From Algoriphagus sp. (GTDB lineage: Bacteria > Bacteroidota > Bacteroidia > Cytophagales > Cyclobacteriaceae): DNA of 64,000 nucleotides. Under the pieces are notes generated by a model. That model did not search any database, was not told where the DNA came from, and was given only the letters and a program-made list of their open reading frames with translations. The position numbers and the translations under genes are program-made. Of this stretch, positions 26,405-34,945 are shown piece by piece (position 1 is the first letter of the stretch; the number at the start of each line of letters is the position of its first letter). The stretch covers positions 124,001 to 188,000 of the forward strand of contig NZ_JAUXYL010000026.1 of NCBI RefSeq assembly GCF_030694375.1. Reading direction: 5' to 3'.

Positions 26405-27772
26405 TTACTTCGTAAACGCCTCCAAGATATCATGCTTGGTGATGATATGGATATTATCCAAGGTATCTCGTACCAGGACCGCTTTTTCTTTTTCCACCAT
26501 GGAAGAAAGCACATCAAGTGTAGAATCCAATGCGACAAACTTCATTGAGCCCTCCATCACATCTGCCACTTTCCCATCTTTCAAACCCGGATTATCGATG
26601 ATTTTAGACAGCAACTTATTGTCTGTCAAGCTTCCTACGACTTCTCCATTTTCCATCACAGGGATTTGAGAGATACTTTTTCCATTCATCAAAGCAATTG
26701 CTTCTTTGACTGAATCGGTCTTTTTCACAGCAAGGATAGCATAACTTCCATTTCGCTGAGAGATAATATCGCGGGCAGTGGAATAGGTCTTATCCTCCAG
26801 AAAACCATGGTTCCGCATCCACTCGTCATTGTAAACTTTGCCCAGGTATCGCGTTCCGTGATCCGGTAAAATAATCACCATTTGATCGCCTTCTTTCAGA
26901 TTTTCTTTAGCCCACTCCAATGCGCCGTGCACTGCTGATCCACAAGACCAGCCTACAAAAAGTCCTTCTTCACGTGCTAAGCGACGAGTCATCACCGCTG
27001 CGTCTTTGTCCGTCACTTTGATAAAGTGATCAATCAAGCTGAAATCCACATTTTTTGGCAAGATATCCTCTCCGATTCCTTCGGTCAGGTAAGGGTACAC
27101 TTCCTTCTCGTCAAAAATTCCGGTTTCCTTATATTTCTTGAAAACAGAGCCATAGGTGTCGATTCCTACTGTAACGACGTTTGGATTTTGCTCTTTCAGG
27201 AATTTGGCTGTGCCACACATCGATCCACCGGTACCTACACCGGCTGCATAATGCGTGATTTTGCCATCCGTGTCATTCCAGATTTCCGGCCCGGTAGTCT
27301 CATAATGAGCCGCTGTGTTGGAGAGATTATCGTATTGATTGGGGTAAAAAGAATTGGGGATATCCGCATTCAATTTTCTGGCTACAGAATAATAGGATCT
27401 TGGATCATCGGGGGAGACGTTTGTTGGGCAAACTACCACTTCCGCTCCCACTGCTCTCAAAATGTCGATTTTTTCCTTTGACTGCTTATCCGCCATGGTA
27501 AAAATGCACTTGTACCCTTTGGCAATTGCAGCCAAAGCAAGTCCCATTCCGGTATTTCCACTTGTGCCTTCGATCAAGGTTCCACCTCGCTTCAAAATCC
27601 CTGCTTTTTCGGCATCCTCCACCATTTTGATCGCCATTCGGTCCTTCATAGAATTGCCCGGATTGAAGTATTCCACTTTGACCAAGACTTCGCCTTTGAT
27701 GTCTTTGGCAAGTTTATTTAGGCGGACCATCGGGGTATTTCCGATCGTATCGATAATGGAGTTATAGATCAT
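26405..27772 (-). CDS. Cystathionine beta-synthase-like PLP enzyme with CBS domain pair
   Basis: 455 residues from the ATG at 27772. A longer frame from a GTG at 27820 would start upstream of the predicted transcription start, so the ATG is preferred. Residues 1 to about 325 form a fold-type II PLP domain with the Schiff-base lysine in NSMKDRMA (Lys43), the phosphate-binding EGTSGNTGMG loop and a GVGTGGSMCGT loop. The C-terminal 120 residues hold two CBS domains. The family makes cystathionine from serine and homocysteine or cysteine from O-acetylserine; which one applies cannot be decided here. The CBS pair suggests regulation by an adenosyl ligand, as in human CBS. Confidence 0.88.
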   Translation of the reverse strand: MIYNSIIDTIGNTPMVRLNKLAKDIKGEVLVKVEYFNPGNSMKDRMAIKMVEDAEKAGILKRGGTLIEGTSGNTGMGLALAAIAKGYKCIFTMADKQSKEKIDILRAVGAEVVVCPTNVSPDDPRSYYSVARKLNADIPNSFYPNQYDNLSNTAAHYETTGPEIWNDTDGKITHYAAGVGTGGSMCGTAKFLKEQNPNVVTVGIDTYGSVFKKYKETGIFDEKEVYPYLTEGIGEDILPKNVDFSLIDHFIKVTDKDAAVMTRRLAREEGLFVGWSCGSAVHGALEWAKENLKEGDQMVIILPDHGTRYLGKVYNDEWMRNHGFLEDKTYSTARDIISQRNGSYAILAVKKTDSVKEAIALMNGKSISQIPVMENGEVVGSLTDNKLLSKIIDNPGLKDGKVADVMEGSMKFVALDSTLDVLSSMVEKEKAVLVRDTLDNIHIITKHDILEAFTK

Positions 27773-27795
27773 AGTGCTGTTACATTTGGATGAGC

Positions 27796-27828
27796 CAAAA
27801 TTACAGGAATTTTTCTGCACTCAGCCAA
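27796..27828 (-). promoter_or_regulatory. Probable promoter of the cystathionine beta-synthase-like gene
   Basis: On the minus strand TTGG (27828-27825), 21 bases, then TAATTTTG (27803-27796), an exact TAnnTTTG. The predicted start near 27789 leaves about 17 bases before the ATG at 27772 and argues against the GTG at 27820. Confidence 0.6.
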
Positions 27829-27996
27829 TTGAAGATTTTTTAACCAAATAATATTTTGTGAAAAAACCATTCTTATTGACTCCGAAGACTATGGCTAAAT
27901 ACTGATTTAACATTAAACTTTGGGCCTAATTTTTTGCTCCTAAGCGCTTGATTTATCGAAAAACTGCCTACTGAGACTGCTCACTGAACACTTTTT

Positions 27997-29634
27997 TCAC
28001 ATTTCCTTAAACTCCAAACGCTTCAATACATCCAAAGTGACATGAAGCAATATCGCCGCGACAAATGACATTCCAATCACACAGGTAAGTAACATCCACA
28101 CAAACTGCTTGGTGATGATAAAAACCAACACACTCAGTATCACGGCCGGAATCACCCCAAACAGGAAAATCCCACCAATCATAAAGGGTTTGATAAGCTT
28201 GCGATCCCAACCCTCATCCAGCGCAATCTGTGGAATAAGATTGATCGCAAAACCAATGAGGTAGAACACAACTATCCCCACCAAAAATAAAGGAATCAAG
28301 CCTAAACTAACATGTGCCAATAAAACGGAAGGAATGATTAAAACGCCTGCAAAGAGTAGAATCTGTACGATATCCAACTTGATCATATTCCAAAACTTGG
28401 CTGACCAACTGGCAGGCACCAAAATAAAAAACGGCTTTTTCAGATCCCCGAAATTGGCTCTGCCTATGCCTGCCATGAAGTAGAAAAAGAGAATGAAAAG
28501 CAGGTAGAAATAAAGCACTTTGTGTGAAAACCAGTCAAAATTGGATAAGCCGGCAAATACAATCCCGATTCCTGCCAAACTCAATGAATAAATTCCAAAC
28601 AAAGGATGAAAGTCTTGCCTGCTACTGTGCACATAATTTCTCCAGTAAAACGCCTTGGCTCCAGCCCCAAAATCCGGCAAAGCCAACTGTTTTTTTGCAT
28701 TTAGGCTGTACGTTCCCTCATCCACTTCCTGCTTACCCCGGACTTTGTCCAGCTTGTCTTCGTTGGTTTTGGTCGCCTCCAGCACATCCTCATAGTAATA
28801 TCCTGCATATCGAATCACTAACTTGACCACGGTAAAATAGGTCAAACCATACAATCCAATGAAGGAAACGGAAAGTAGAACATTCCCATGAGATACATAA
28901 CTCATAATTCCCCTGCTCCAACCTACCAGTGGAAATAAACTAAACCATGGAGAAGCAATCCATGAAAACATGCCCTGCCAGAATTTCTCCGCCATCAGGC
29001 CGGGAATCAGGATCATCAAGGTAAGGGCCAATCCCAAACCAATGATTCCGCCTCGGATATATTCCATCACGCCATATTTGGTATGAAGGGTGTAAATCAA
29101 AAACCGGATAGGGAAAATCATGAAAAAGAATAGCGCAAATCCCAAAACAAGAAAGATCGCATTTCCCAGGTTCAATTCGAATTGGCTCGCCATCTGACTG
29201 GCACCGTATACAATAAACAGCAAAGCCCCGCCTAAGGAAGGCAAAATCGACCTCGCCATATAGTACAAAAGCAGGTTTTCGGGTTTAACAGGTGCGGTGA
29301 ACAGCAAATTCACATCTGCCATTTTGAAAAAGCTGACATTATTTTTGGTCGCTCGAAAAAGCTGAAACACCAAAAAACCCAAAGCCAGAATGGTAATTCC
29401 ACCGATTACATTTTGAACACCAAAATCGGCTTGTGGCATCCCGTTGAGATCCAAATTTTGAATATCACCCAAGTCCTCCGACCTTCTTTCCTTTGATCTT
29501 TGGCTGTAGATAAAAACAAAATAGGCTAGGAATCCGGCATAGGGTAATAACCGGAAAGGGTTTCGCAAAATCAGTTTTAGATTGTTGACAAGGATATACA
29601 GATCCTTTCTCAGCAAAATCTTTATTTCATGCAT
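27997..29634 (-). CDS. ABC transporter permease (ABC exporter type)
   Basis: 545 residues with about twelve hydrophobic segments in two halves, separated by a cytoplasmic loop rich in charged residues (EATKTNEDKLDKVRGKQEVDEG) near the middle. No ATPase motif is present. It overlaps the start of no other gene, but its first eight bases overlap the end of the ATPase gene at 29634, so the two proteins are made together. The size and duplicated layout resemble putative ABC exporter permeases of Bacteroidetes and Firmicutes. Substrate unknown. The 176 bases behind it toward 27821 hold no further gene or clear hairpin. Confidence 0.82.
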   Translation of the reverse strand: MHEIKILLRKDLYILVNNLKLILRNPFRLLPYAGFLAYFVFIYSQRSKERRSEDLGDIQNLDLNGMPQADFGVQNVIGGITILALGFLVFQLFRATKNNVSFFKMADVNLLFTAPVKPENLLLYYMARSILPSLGGALLFIVYGASQMASQFELNLGNAIFLVLGFALFFFMIFPIRFLIYTLHTKYGVMEYIRGGIIGLGLALTLMILIPGLMAEKFWQGMFSWIASPWFSLFPLVGWSRGIMSYVSHGNVLLSVSFIGLYGLTYFTVVKLVIRYAGYYYEDVLEATKTNEDKLDKVRGKQEVDEGTYSLNAKKQLALPDFGAGAKAFYWRNYVHSSRQDFHPLFGIYSLSLAGIGIVFAGLSNFDWFSHKVLYFYLLFILFFYFMAGIGRANFGDLKKPFFILVPASWSAKFWNMIKLDIVQILLFAGVLIIPSVLLAHVSLGLIPLFLVGIVVFYLIGFAINLIPQIALDEGWDRKLIKPFMIGGIFLFGVIPAVILSVLVFIITKQFVWMLLTCVIGMSFVAAILLHVTLDVLKRLEFKEM

Positions 29635-30343
29635 CTTTGGTCATTTCTAAAAACAGATCCTCCAAGGATGAAATTTCACTTTGCGCAGCTTGCTGCTTGA
29701 GATTGGCGATGGTGTCATTTCCGATGATGCTACCGTCTTTCAGGATCATAATCCGATCGGCGATCGTCTCCACACTGTCGATCAAGTGCGTGCTCACCAA
29801 AATAGTTTTTCCGGCTTCTTTCAGATTTTTAAAAACCTCTTTGGTGTTTTTAATCGCTTTAGGGTCCAGACCGATCATCGGCTCATCAAAAAACAGTAAT
29901 TGCGGATCAGGCAACAGTGCACAACAAATCGATACTTTTTGGCGCATGCCCTTAGAAAGATCGCGACCTAATTTATTGGCCTTATCATCCAATTCAAACA
30001 TTTCCATCAGTTCTCCTGCCTTACCCTGCCAGTCTTTCACTCCGTAGGCTTGGGCAATAAACTGCATGTGCTCTTTCACCGTCAGTAAATCGTAGACATA
30101 AGGTGTCTCAGGGATGTAGCTAAAAAAGCGCTTGGCCTCGACACTCAAATGATCATGCCCTCCAATAGTGATTTCCCCGGACGTTTTGCGAAGCAATCCC
30201 ACAATACATTTTATGGTCGTACTTTTTCCTGCCCCGTTCGGACCAAGAAGGCCGACCACCTCCCCTCCATCAAGGTGAAAGGAAATGTCATCGACTGCAT
30301 TTTGCTTGCCGTATTTTTTGATCAAATTGGAAACAGTGAGCAT
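29627..30343 (-). CDS. ABC transporter ATP-binding protein
   Basis: 238 residues from the ATG at 30343, where the domain begins (MLTVSNLIKKYGKQNAVDD). An upstream ATG at 30394 adds 17 residues with no family match. All motifs are present: Walker A GPNGAGKST, signature LSKGMRQKV, Walker B LLFFDEP and the switch histidine in STHLID. The GPNGAGK and GLDP forms place it with DrrA/CcmA-like exporters that use a separate permease, here the next gene. It probably energises export of a lipid, drug or peptide; the substrate cannot be read from sequence. Confidence 0.92.
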   Translation of the reverse strand: MLTVSNLIKKYGKQNAVDDISFHLDGGEVVGLLGPNGAGKSTTIKCIVGLLRKTSGEITIGGHDHLSVEAKRFFSYIPETPYVYDLLTVKEHMQFIAQAYGVKDWQGKAGELMEMFELDDKANKLGRDLSKGMRQKVSICCALLPDPQLLFFDEPMIGLDPKAIKNTKEVFKNLKEAGKTILVSTHLIDSVETIADRIMILKDGSIIGNDTIANLKQQAAQSEISSLEDLFLEMTKDA

Positions 30344-30516
30344 CTTAAATAATTTTGTTGATATTCCGCAAAATAGCTCGGTTGTGCCAGACATGGGTGG
30401 AGCAATGCAGAATTTAATCCATCAATGAAGTTTCAAAGGAAATAACAATAGCTAAGCCTGCCTGTTATGCTGATTTGAATCTTTTTTATAAAATTGAAAT
30501 TTCAAAACGAAAAAAT

Positions 30517-31122
30517 ATGAAAAAACTTTTCGCAGTAGTCATGATTATGCTCTCAATTCACGCAGTGAATGCTCAGCGAGCAGGAGGTTTTCGCTATCAG
30601 ATGGACTTTGGCGCGGCAATGCCTAAAGGAGGAGGGATCGGAGCTTTGGTAAACATGGAGCCTCAGATTTTATTAAGTGACAATCTCGCCTTTGGATTAA
30701 GATTGGGAGTAGCTGCTTTGGCAAAAGATGTGACTTACTATTCCATTCCTCAGGATTATAATGGAGAGGTTTCAGCGAATGCCTCGATGGCAGGTACTCT
30801 AAACTACTACTTCAATAATGGGAACAGTCGTGTCGCACCTTATATCGGTGGAGGATTTGGGTACTATGCCTTGAGTAGTGTCAAAATAGATGATTCTGAC
30901 TTTGGAGATGGTGATGTTGGTAATTTGGAAGCCTCCTTTGCCTGGGCACCGATGCTAAGAGCAGGTATAGAATTAGGTAAATTCCGAATTGGTGCTGAAT
31001 ACAATTTTGTACCTACCAGTGATCTTCAAAATGTGAGCGGTCAAGTGATCGGAGAAGCTGTCAACGAATACTTTGGATTTACCCTCGGCTTTTTTGTCGG
31101 AGGAGGAAAGTGGGGGAAATAA
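30517..31122 (+). CDS. Outer-membrane beta-barrel protein
   Basis: 201 residues from the ATG at 30517 (MKKLFAVVMIMLSIHAVNAQ, a signal peptide ending in the AQ typical of Bacteroidetes). The mature part alternates hydrophobic and polar residues, is glycine-rich (IGGGFGYYAL, FRIGAEYNF) and ends in hydrophobic strands with GFFVGGGKWGK. This is the profile of an eight-stranded OmpX/OmpA-like barrel. There is no peptidoglycan-binding domain. A single-gene unit, divergent from the ABC genes and closed by a terminator. Specific role unknown. Confidence 0.85.
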   Translation: MKKLFAVVMIMLSIHAVNAQRAGGFRYQMDFGAAMPKGGGIGALVNMEPQILLSDNLAFGLRLGVAALAKDVTYYSIPQDYNGEVSANASMAGTLNYYFNNGNSRVAPYIGGGFGYYALSSVKIDDSDFGDGDVGNLEASFAWAPMLRAGIELGKFRIGAEYNFVPTSDLQNVSGQVIGEAVNEYFGFTLGFFVGGGKWGK

Positions 31123-31160
31123 AAGTTTGAGATTCGGGATTTAAAATTTGAGATCAAAAA

Positions 31161-31192
31161 AAATGGTGGTAAAGATGATTTTACCGCCATTT
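31161..31192. terminator. Bidirectional terminator between the barrel gene and pyrB
   Basis: AAATGGTGGTAAA pairs with TTTACCGCCATTT (one G-T pair). T runs flank it on both strands. It lies between the convergent stops at 31122 and 31216 and can serve both genes. Confidence 0.85.
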
Positions 31193-31215
31193 TTTTATTT
31201 GTAACCACTTATGAT

Positions 31216-32142
31216 CTACCCCTTGATTCCAGCCAAAAGATAGAGAACAGCCATTCGTACGGCCACTCCATTTTCTACCTGATTGAGAATGATGGAATGC
31301 TCGGAATCTGCCGCATCCGAACTCAGTTCCACGCCACGGTTGATCGGCCCGGGGTGCATAATTACAATTTCCTTATTCAGCGCCTGAAGCATCTTTTTAT
31401 TAATCCCGTAATAAAGGGAGTATTCTCTTAAGCTTGGGAAATATTTGATCTGCTGCCGCTCCAGCTGGATTCTGAGCACATTGGCTACATCGCACCATTC
31501 CAGTGCCTTTTTCACATCCAACTCCACTTTCACTCCCAAGCTGGCAATGTACTTTGGTAAAAGTGTAATCGGTCCGCAAACCATCACCTCAGCCCCCAAC
31601 TTTTGAAGACAAAATATATTGGAAAGGGCAACTCTGGAATGAAGTATATCACCGATGATGGCGACTTTCTTTCCTGCAAGATCTCCAAGTTTTTCCTGCA
31701 TGGAAAAGGCATCCAAAAGTGCCTGAGTGGGATGCTCATGTGTACCGTCACCGGCGTTGACGATGTTTGCTTTGATATTTCTGGCCAAAAAATGTGGCGC
31801 CCCCGGACTCGCGTGACGCATGACTACCATGTCCACTTTCATCGCAAGGATATTATTGACCGTATCGACCAGGGTTTCCCCTTTTTTTACTGAACTGTTT
31901 GAGGAGGAGAAGTTGACCACATCGGCACTGAGGCGCTTTTCGGCAAGTTCAAAGGAGAGTCGGGTGCGGGTGGAGTTTTCAAAAAAAATATTGGCAATGG
32001 TAATGTCGCGAAGGGAAGGAACTTTCTTGATCGGCCGATTGATCACTTCCTTAAAATTGGCTGCTGTCTCGAGAATCAGGCGAATATCGGCCTCGGTGAT
32101 GTCTTTGATTCCAAGCAGGTGTTTGGTGCTAAGTTGCGACAT
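31216..32142 (-). CDS. pyrB: Aspartate carbamoyltransferase catalytic subunit
   Basis: 308 residues, the standard length. It condenses carbamoyl phosphate with aspartate in pyrimidine synthesis. The carbamoyl-phosphate motif FFENSTRTRLSFE and the HPTQALLD motif are intact, as is HPGPINRGVE near the C-terminus. No regulatory subunit pyrI lies nearby, so the enzyme is probably the unregulated trimer type. It begins two bases after pyrR, which implies tight co-expression. Control by PyrR is therefore likely, though I find no attenuator in this unit. Confidence 0.96.
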   Translation of the reverse strand: MSQLSTKHLLGIKDITEADIRLILETAANFKEVINRPIKKVPSLRDITIANIFFENSTRTRLSFELAEKRLSADVVNFSSSNSSVKKGETLVDTVNNILAMKVDMVVMRHASPGAPHFLARNIKANIVNAGDGTHEHPTQALLDAFSMQEKLGDLAGKKVAIIGDILHSRVALSNIFCLQKLGAEVMVCGPITLLPKYIASLGVKVELDVKKALEWCDVANVLRIQLERQQIKYFPSLREYSLYYGINKKMLQALNKEIVIMHPGPINRGVELSSDAADSEHSIILNQVENGVAVRMAVLYLLAGIKG

Positions 32143-32144
32143 GG

Positions 32145-32693
32145 TTAATTTTTAACTTTCTCTGTGATCCAAATTGCATCTGCCGGGTGACCCTGCTCTT
32201 TCCATTCCACCACGACGTATTGACTGTCCAGCGTATTTACTTTTACACCAAAGTAGTCAGGCATAATAGGATAATCCCGTGTCAGTCTTCGGTCTACCAA
32301 TACCATCAATTCGACTTTCTGTGGTCGCCCAAATGCGATCATCGCATCCATCGCTGCCCGAACAGACCTCCCTTGGTAGAGTACATCATCGATGAGGATT
32401 ACTTTTTTTCCTTCAACCAGAAAGTCAATTTTTGTTTCATTGGCTTTGAGGGGGAAATCTCTTCTTCGAAAATCATCCCGATGAAAAGTGGCATCCAAAT
32501 ATCCTGAGGGGACTTCAATCCCTGATATCTCTTTTAAAAGCGCTACGATTTTGTCTAAAAGTAAAGTGCCACGTGGCTGAAGCCCCAGGATCACGGTATT
32601 CTCAAAATCGTCATGATTTTCTATAAGTTGGTAGCAAAATCGCTTCAGAGTGATGGCAATCTGCTGCTGATCGAGTACAAGCCGCTTTTGCAT
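32145..32693 (-). CDS. pyrR: PyrR: pyr mRNA-binding regulator / uracil phosphoribosyltransferase
   Basis: 182 residues from the ATG at 32693; a longer frame to 32765 extends into the previous gene and adds no family sequence. The PRPP-binding signature VILIDDVLYQGRS and the N-terminal KRLVLDQQQIAITLKR segment identify PyrR. In Bacillus this protein binds pyr leader RNA when UMP is high. In Bacteroidetes the target is not established. It follows the secreted-protein gene by 34 bases and is joined to pyrB. Confidence 0.92.
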   Translation of the reverse strand: MQKRLVLDQQQIAITLKRFCYQLIENHDDFENTVILGLQPRGTLLLDKIVALLKEISGIEVPSGYLDATFHRDDFRRRDFPLKANETKIDFLVEGKKVILIDDVLYQGRSVRAAMDAMIAFGRPQKVELMVLVDRRLTRDYPIMPDYFGVKVNTLDSQYVVVEWKEQGHPADAIWITEKVKN

Positions 32694-32727
32694 AGGTTGG
32701 ATTTGGGCGTAAATATAGAAAATAAAA

Positions 32728-34344
32728 CTACTCCCGAACTTCCACTGGCTGGTACAAATCACCATTCACCAGAATTTTATTTATAAAAAAGACCTCGCGA
32801 GTTTCTTCTCTGCCACTGGAATTTAAAAATCGAATCGATTGCTGTCCAGTCAGGATGAAATACCGATCATACCAGTGCACTAGGCGAAGTGTGGTAAAAT
32901 CAGTGTTTTTGATTCGATCGTTTGGATCTGCGGGCTCCAGTGGAAAACTCATCTGTTCAAAAATCTTCTCCCCATTTCTGAAAAAACTGGCCTTGATCAC
33001 GTCATCCACGGCATAGAGATGATATACATCATCGTCTACGATGGCTATTTCTCCAAATGGCTCAGGATAATCTGTAGTAAATCCATTAAAGGTCGCGGCA
33101 TTATCCCAAAGGACTTGACCTTCCTTAGATATTTTTATGATATGCGCAGACTCATATTGGTACTCGTTTGAAAAGGTGTAGGCTTGAAGTGGCATCCCCG
33201 GCGCAATAAATGGGTCCATATAATACGGCACATATCCCATGCGATTGATTCGGTCATAGCGATAGGAATTTGTTGGAGAGAATCCTCCTGGACGCCCCCC
33301 TCTGGCGCTTATGATATTAATCTGATCAAAATACAGGTAATACGCGTCGTTGGTTTCCCTCACATCCCGAATTGAAAATGTGTTTTTTATCAGCGGAACT
33401 TTGGATCTCCCGAGGTCCTTCTGAACTGCTTGATCTCGTTTATTTTTCTGCTTTTCCGGCAGGTAATTGAAAAAATTCGGAAAGTCTTCCAACGTGTAGA
33501 GTTTGAAACCATACTCTCCGAATTCATTGATTTCCATAATATAAGCCCCTTGGTATCCGCTTCGCCCCTCCAGACCAAAAGCCCCTATCATTACCTGTTG
33601 ATAGTTTTGATCCGCCAAGAGCAAACCCTCAAGAATCTCCTGACCCGGCTCGCCAAACTGGTCCACCTTTACTTCCCGGACGAGATTCCCCAACATATCA
33701 AAAGTTAAAATAGAAGTCTCCCTGTTTTTATATTGTCCCCGTCTGCTCACCACAACTTCTAGGGATTCCAATTCAGGCATTTTCCGGATTTGAAGCACTT
33801 GCGTATTGTTTCCATAGACTCCCTGCACAGTATGGATACTTTTATCGTCCAAATCAAAAATCTGAAGCGCTGGCCTTCCTTCGGCATTACCCATAAAAAC
33901 AGCTTTGCGATTTTGAACCAAAAACTCCACCAATTCTATGTTGAGCAGGTTATCAGCGGCATATTCAAAGCCTTGATTGGTCACCAGATTAACTTGCAGA
34001 ATGTACTTGTCAGCGTTGGTATTGAACCCTTTTGACATCAACACAAAAAGATTGGAACCATCCGTGTCGTAGCCAATCATATCAAAACCTGGCCGGAGGT
34101 TGAGCTCAACCAATCCCCGGGTATTTAGATCAAAATCTGAAACAAAAAATTGAAAAACTTTTGGGCTTGTAAAACTGCGTGCTTGAAATGTCCTAAAAGA
34201 GACCAGTCCATCGGGCAAGCGCATCATTTCAAAAATAGGATCATAGGGCTCTGTGGGCACTTCAAATCTGGAAACAAATTTCACCTGAGCCTGAAGTGCA
34301 GCGCCTAGACTTAAAAAAAACAAGAGAGTGAGAAAGGTTTTCAT
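32728..34344 (-). CDS. Secreted protein of unknown function, probably beta-propeller
   Basis: 538 residues with a signal peptide (MKTFLTLLFFLSLGAALQAQ). The mature protein is made of repeated blade-like segments, with patterns such as VFQFFVSDFDLNTRG, ILTFDMLGNLVREV and AHIIKISKEGQVLWD. This suggests a six- to eight-bladed propeller that reports or binds a ligand in the periplasm or outside. No catalytic motif is seen. Its start overlaps the EVE-domain gene end by four bases (ATGA-type), and pyrR follows 34 bases on. Its place in a pyrimidine-related operon is unexplained. Confidence 0.75.
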   Translation of the reverse strand: MKTFLTLLFFLSLGAALQAQVKFVSRFEVPTEPYDPIFEMMRLPDGLVSFRTFQARSFTSPKVFQFFVSDFDLNTRGLVELNLRPGFDMIGYDTDGSNLFVLMSKGFNTNADKYILQVNLVTNQGFEYAADNLLNIELVEFLVQNRKAVFMGNAEGRPALQIFDLDDKSIHTVQGVYGNNTQVLQIRKMPELESLEVVVSRRGQYKNRETSILTFDMLGNLVREVKVDQFGEPGQEILEGLLLADQNYQQVMIGAFGLEGRSGYQGAYIMEINEFGEYGFKLYTLEDFPNFFNYLPEKQKNKRDQAVQKDLGRSKVPLIKNTFSIRDVRETNDAYYLYFDQINIISARGGRPGGFSPTNSYRYDRINRMGYVPYYMDPFIAPGMPLQAYTFSNEYQYESAHIIKISKEGQVLWDNAATFNGFTTDYPEPFGEIAIVDDDVYHLYAVDDVIKASFFRNGEKIFEQMSFPLEPADPNDRIKNTDFTTLRLVHWYDRYFILTGQQSIRFLNSSGREETREVFFINKILVNGDLYQPVEVRE

Positions 34345-34739
34345 TTGCTCAGAGTCAGAATCAAGTTGAATTCTTCTTTAGTCACAGACATGACCGAAAG
34401 TCTGGATTGACGTAACATCAACATTTCAGTCAGCCCGTCTTCAGCTTTGATGGTTTCCAAGGTCACGGGATTCTTGAGTGCTTGTTTTGCCTTTAGGCTT
34501 ACGGCCACCCACGTCTCCTCTTTTGGATCCGGAAATGCCTCCGCTGATACTTCTGCAATCCCAACTACCGCTTTGTCCTTTCCACTGTGATAAAAAAGAA
34601 CCGGGTCGCCCTGCTGCATTTCTTTAAGGAAATTTCGGGCTTGATAATTTCGCACACCATCCCAAATGTCTTCTCCTTTTTTCACAAAATCCTCCCAAGA
34701 ATAAGAGCTGGGTTCCGTTTTGACCATCCAGTAGTTCAT
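34341..34739 (-). CDS. EVE domain-containing protein
   Basis: 132 residues covering one EVE domain, a PUA-like fold. The N-terminal MNYWMVKTEPSSYSWEDF and the middle GVRNYQARNFLKEMQQGDPVLFYHS match the family strongly. EVE proteins are thought to recognise modified bases in DNA or RNA; those near restriction systems bind modified cytosine. No restriction or modification gene is near this one. It is the first gene of the unit that ends in pyrB. The 206 bases upstream are AT-rich TTAGT-type sequence with no recognised promoter. Confidence 0.9.
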   Translation of the reverse strand: MNYWMVKTEPSSYSWEDFVKKGEDIWDGVRNYQARNFLKEMQQGDPVLFYHSGKDKAVVGIAEVSAEAFPDPKEETWVAVSLKAKQALKNPVTLETIKAEDGLTEMLMLRQSRLSVMSVTKEEFNLILTLSK

Positions 34740-34945
34740 AGTGGGTTAAGTGTTAATGGTTATTTGTTAGTGGTAAATAGTTAGTCGTAATTCGTCATTC
34801 GTTGTACATGGATCATTTCCACCAGAACACTCAGGCTGAATACTGTCTGCTAGTAATCTTCCGACATAAGTTAGACGTTCGTTCTTTAAATTGAAACAAT
34901 AATTAAAGACATTTGTCTGATTACTGACACGAAAAACTAACTGTT

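Noticed and set aside
27773..27820. Longer start (GTG at 27820) for the cystathionine beta-synthase-like gene
   Set aside because: The added residues have no family match, and the predicted transcription start lies downstream of the GTG.
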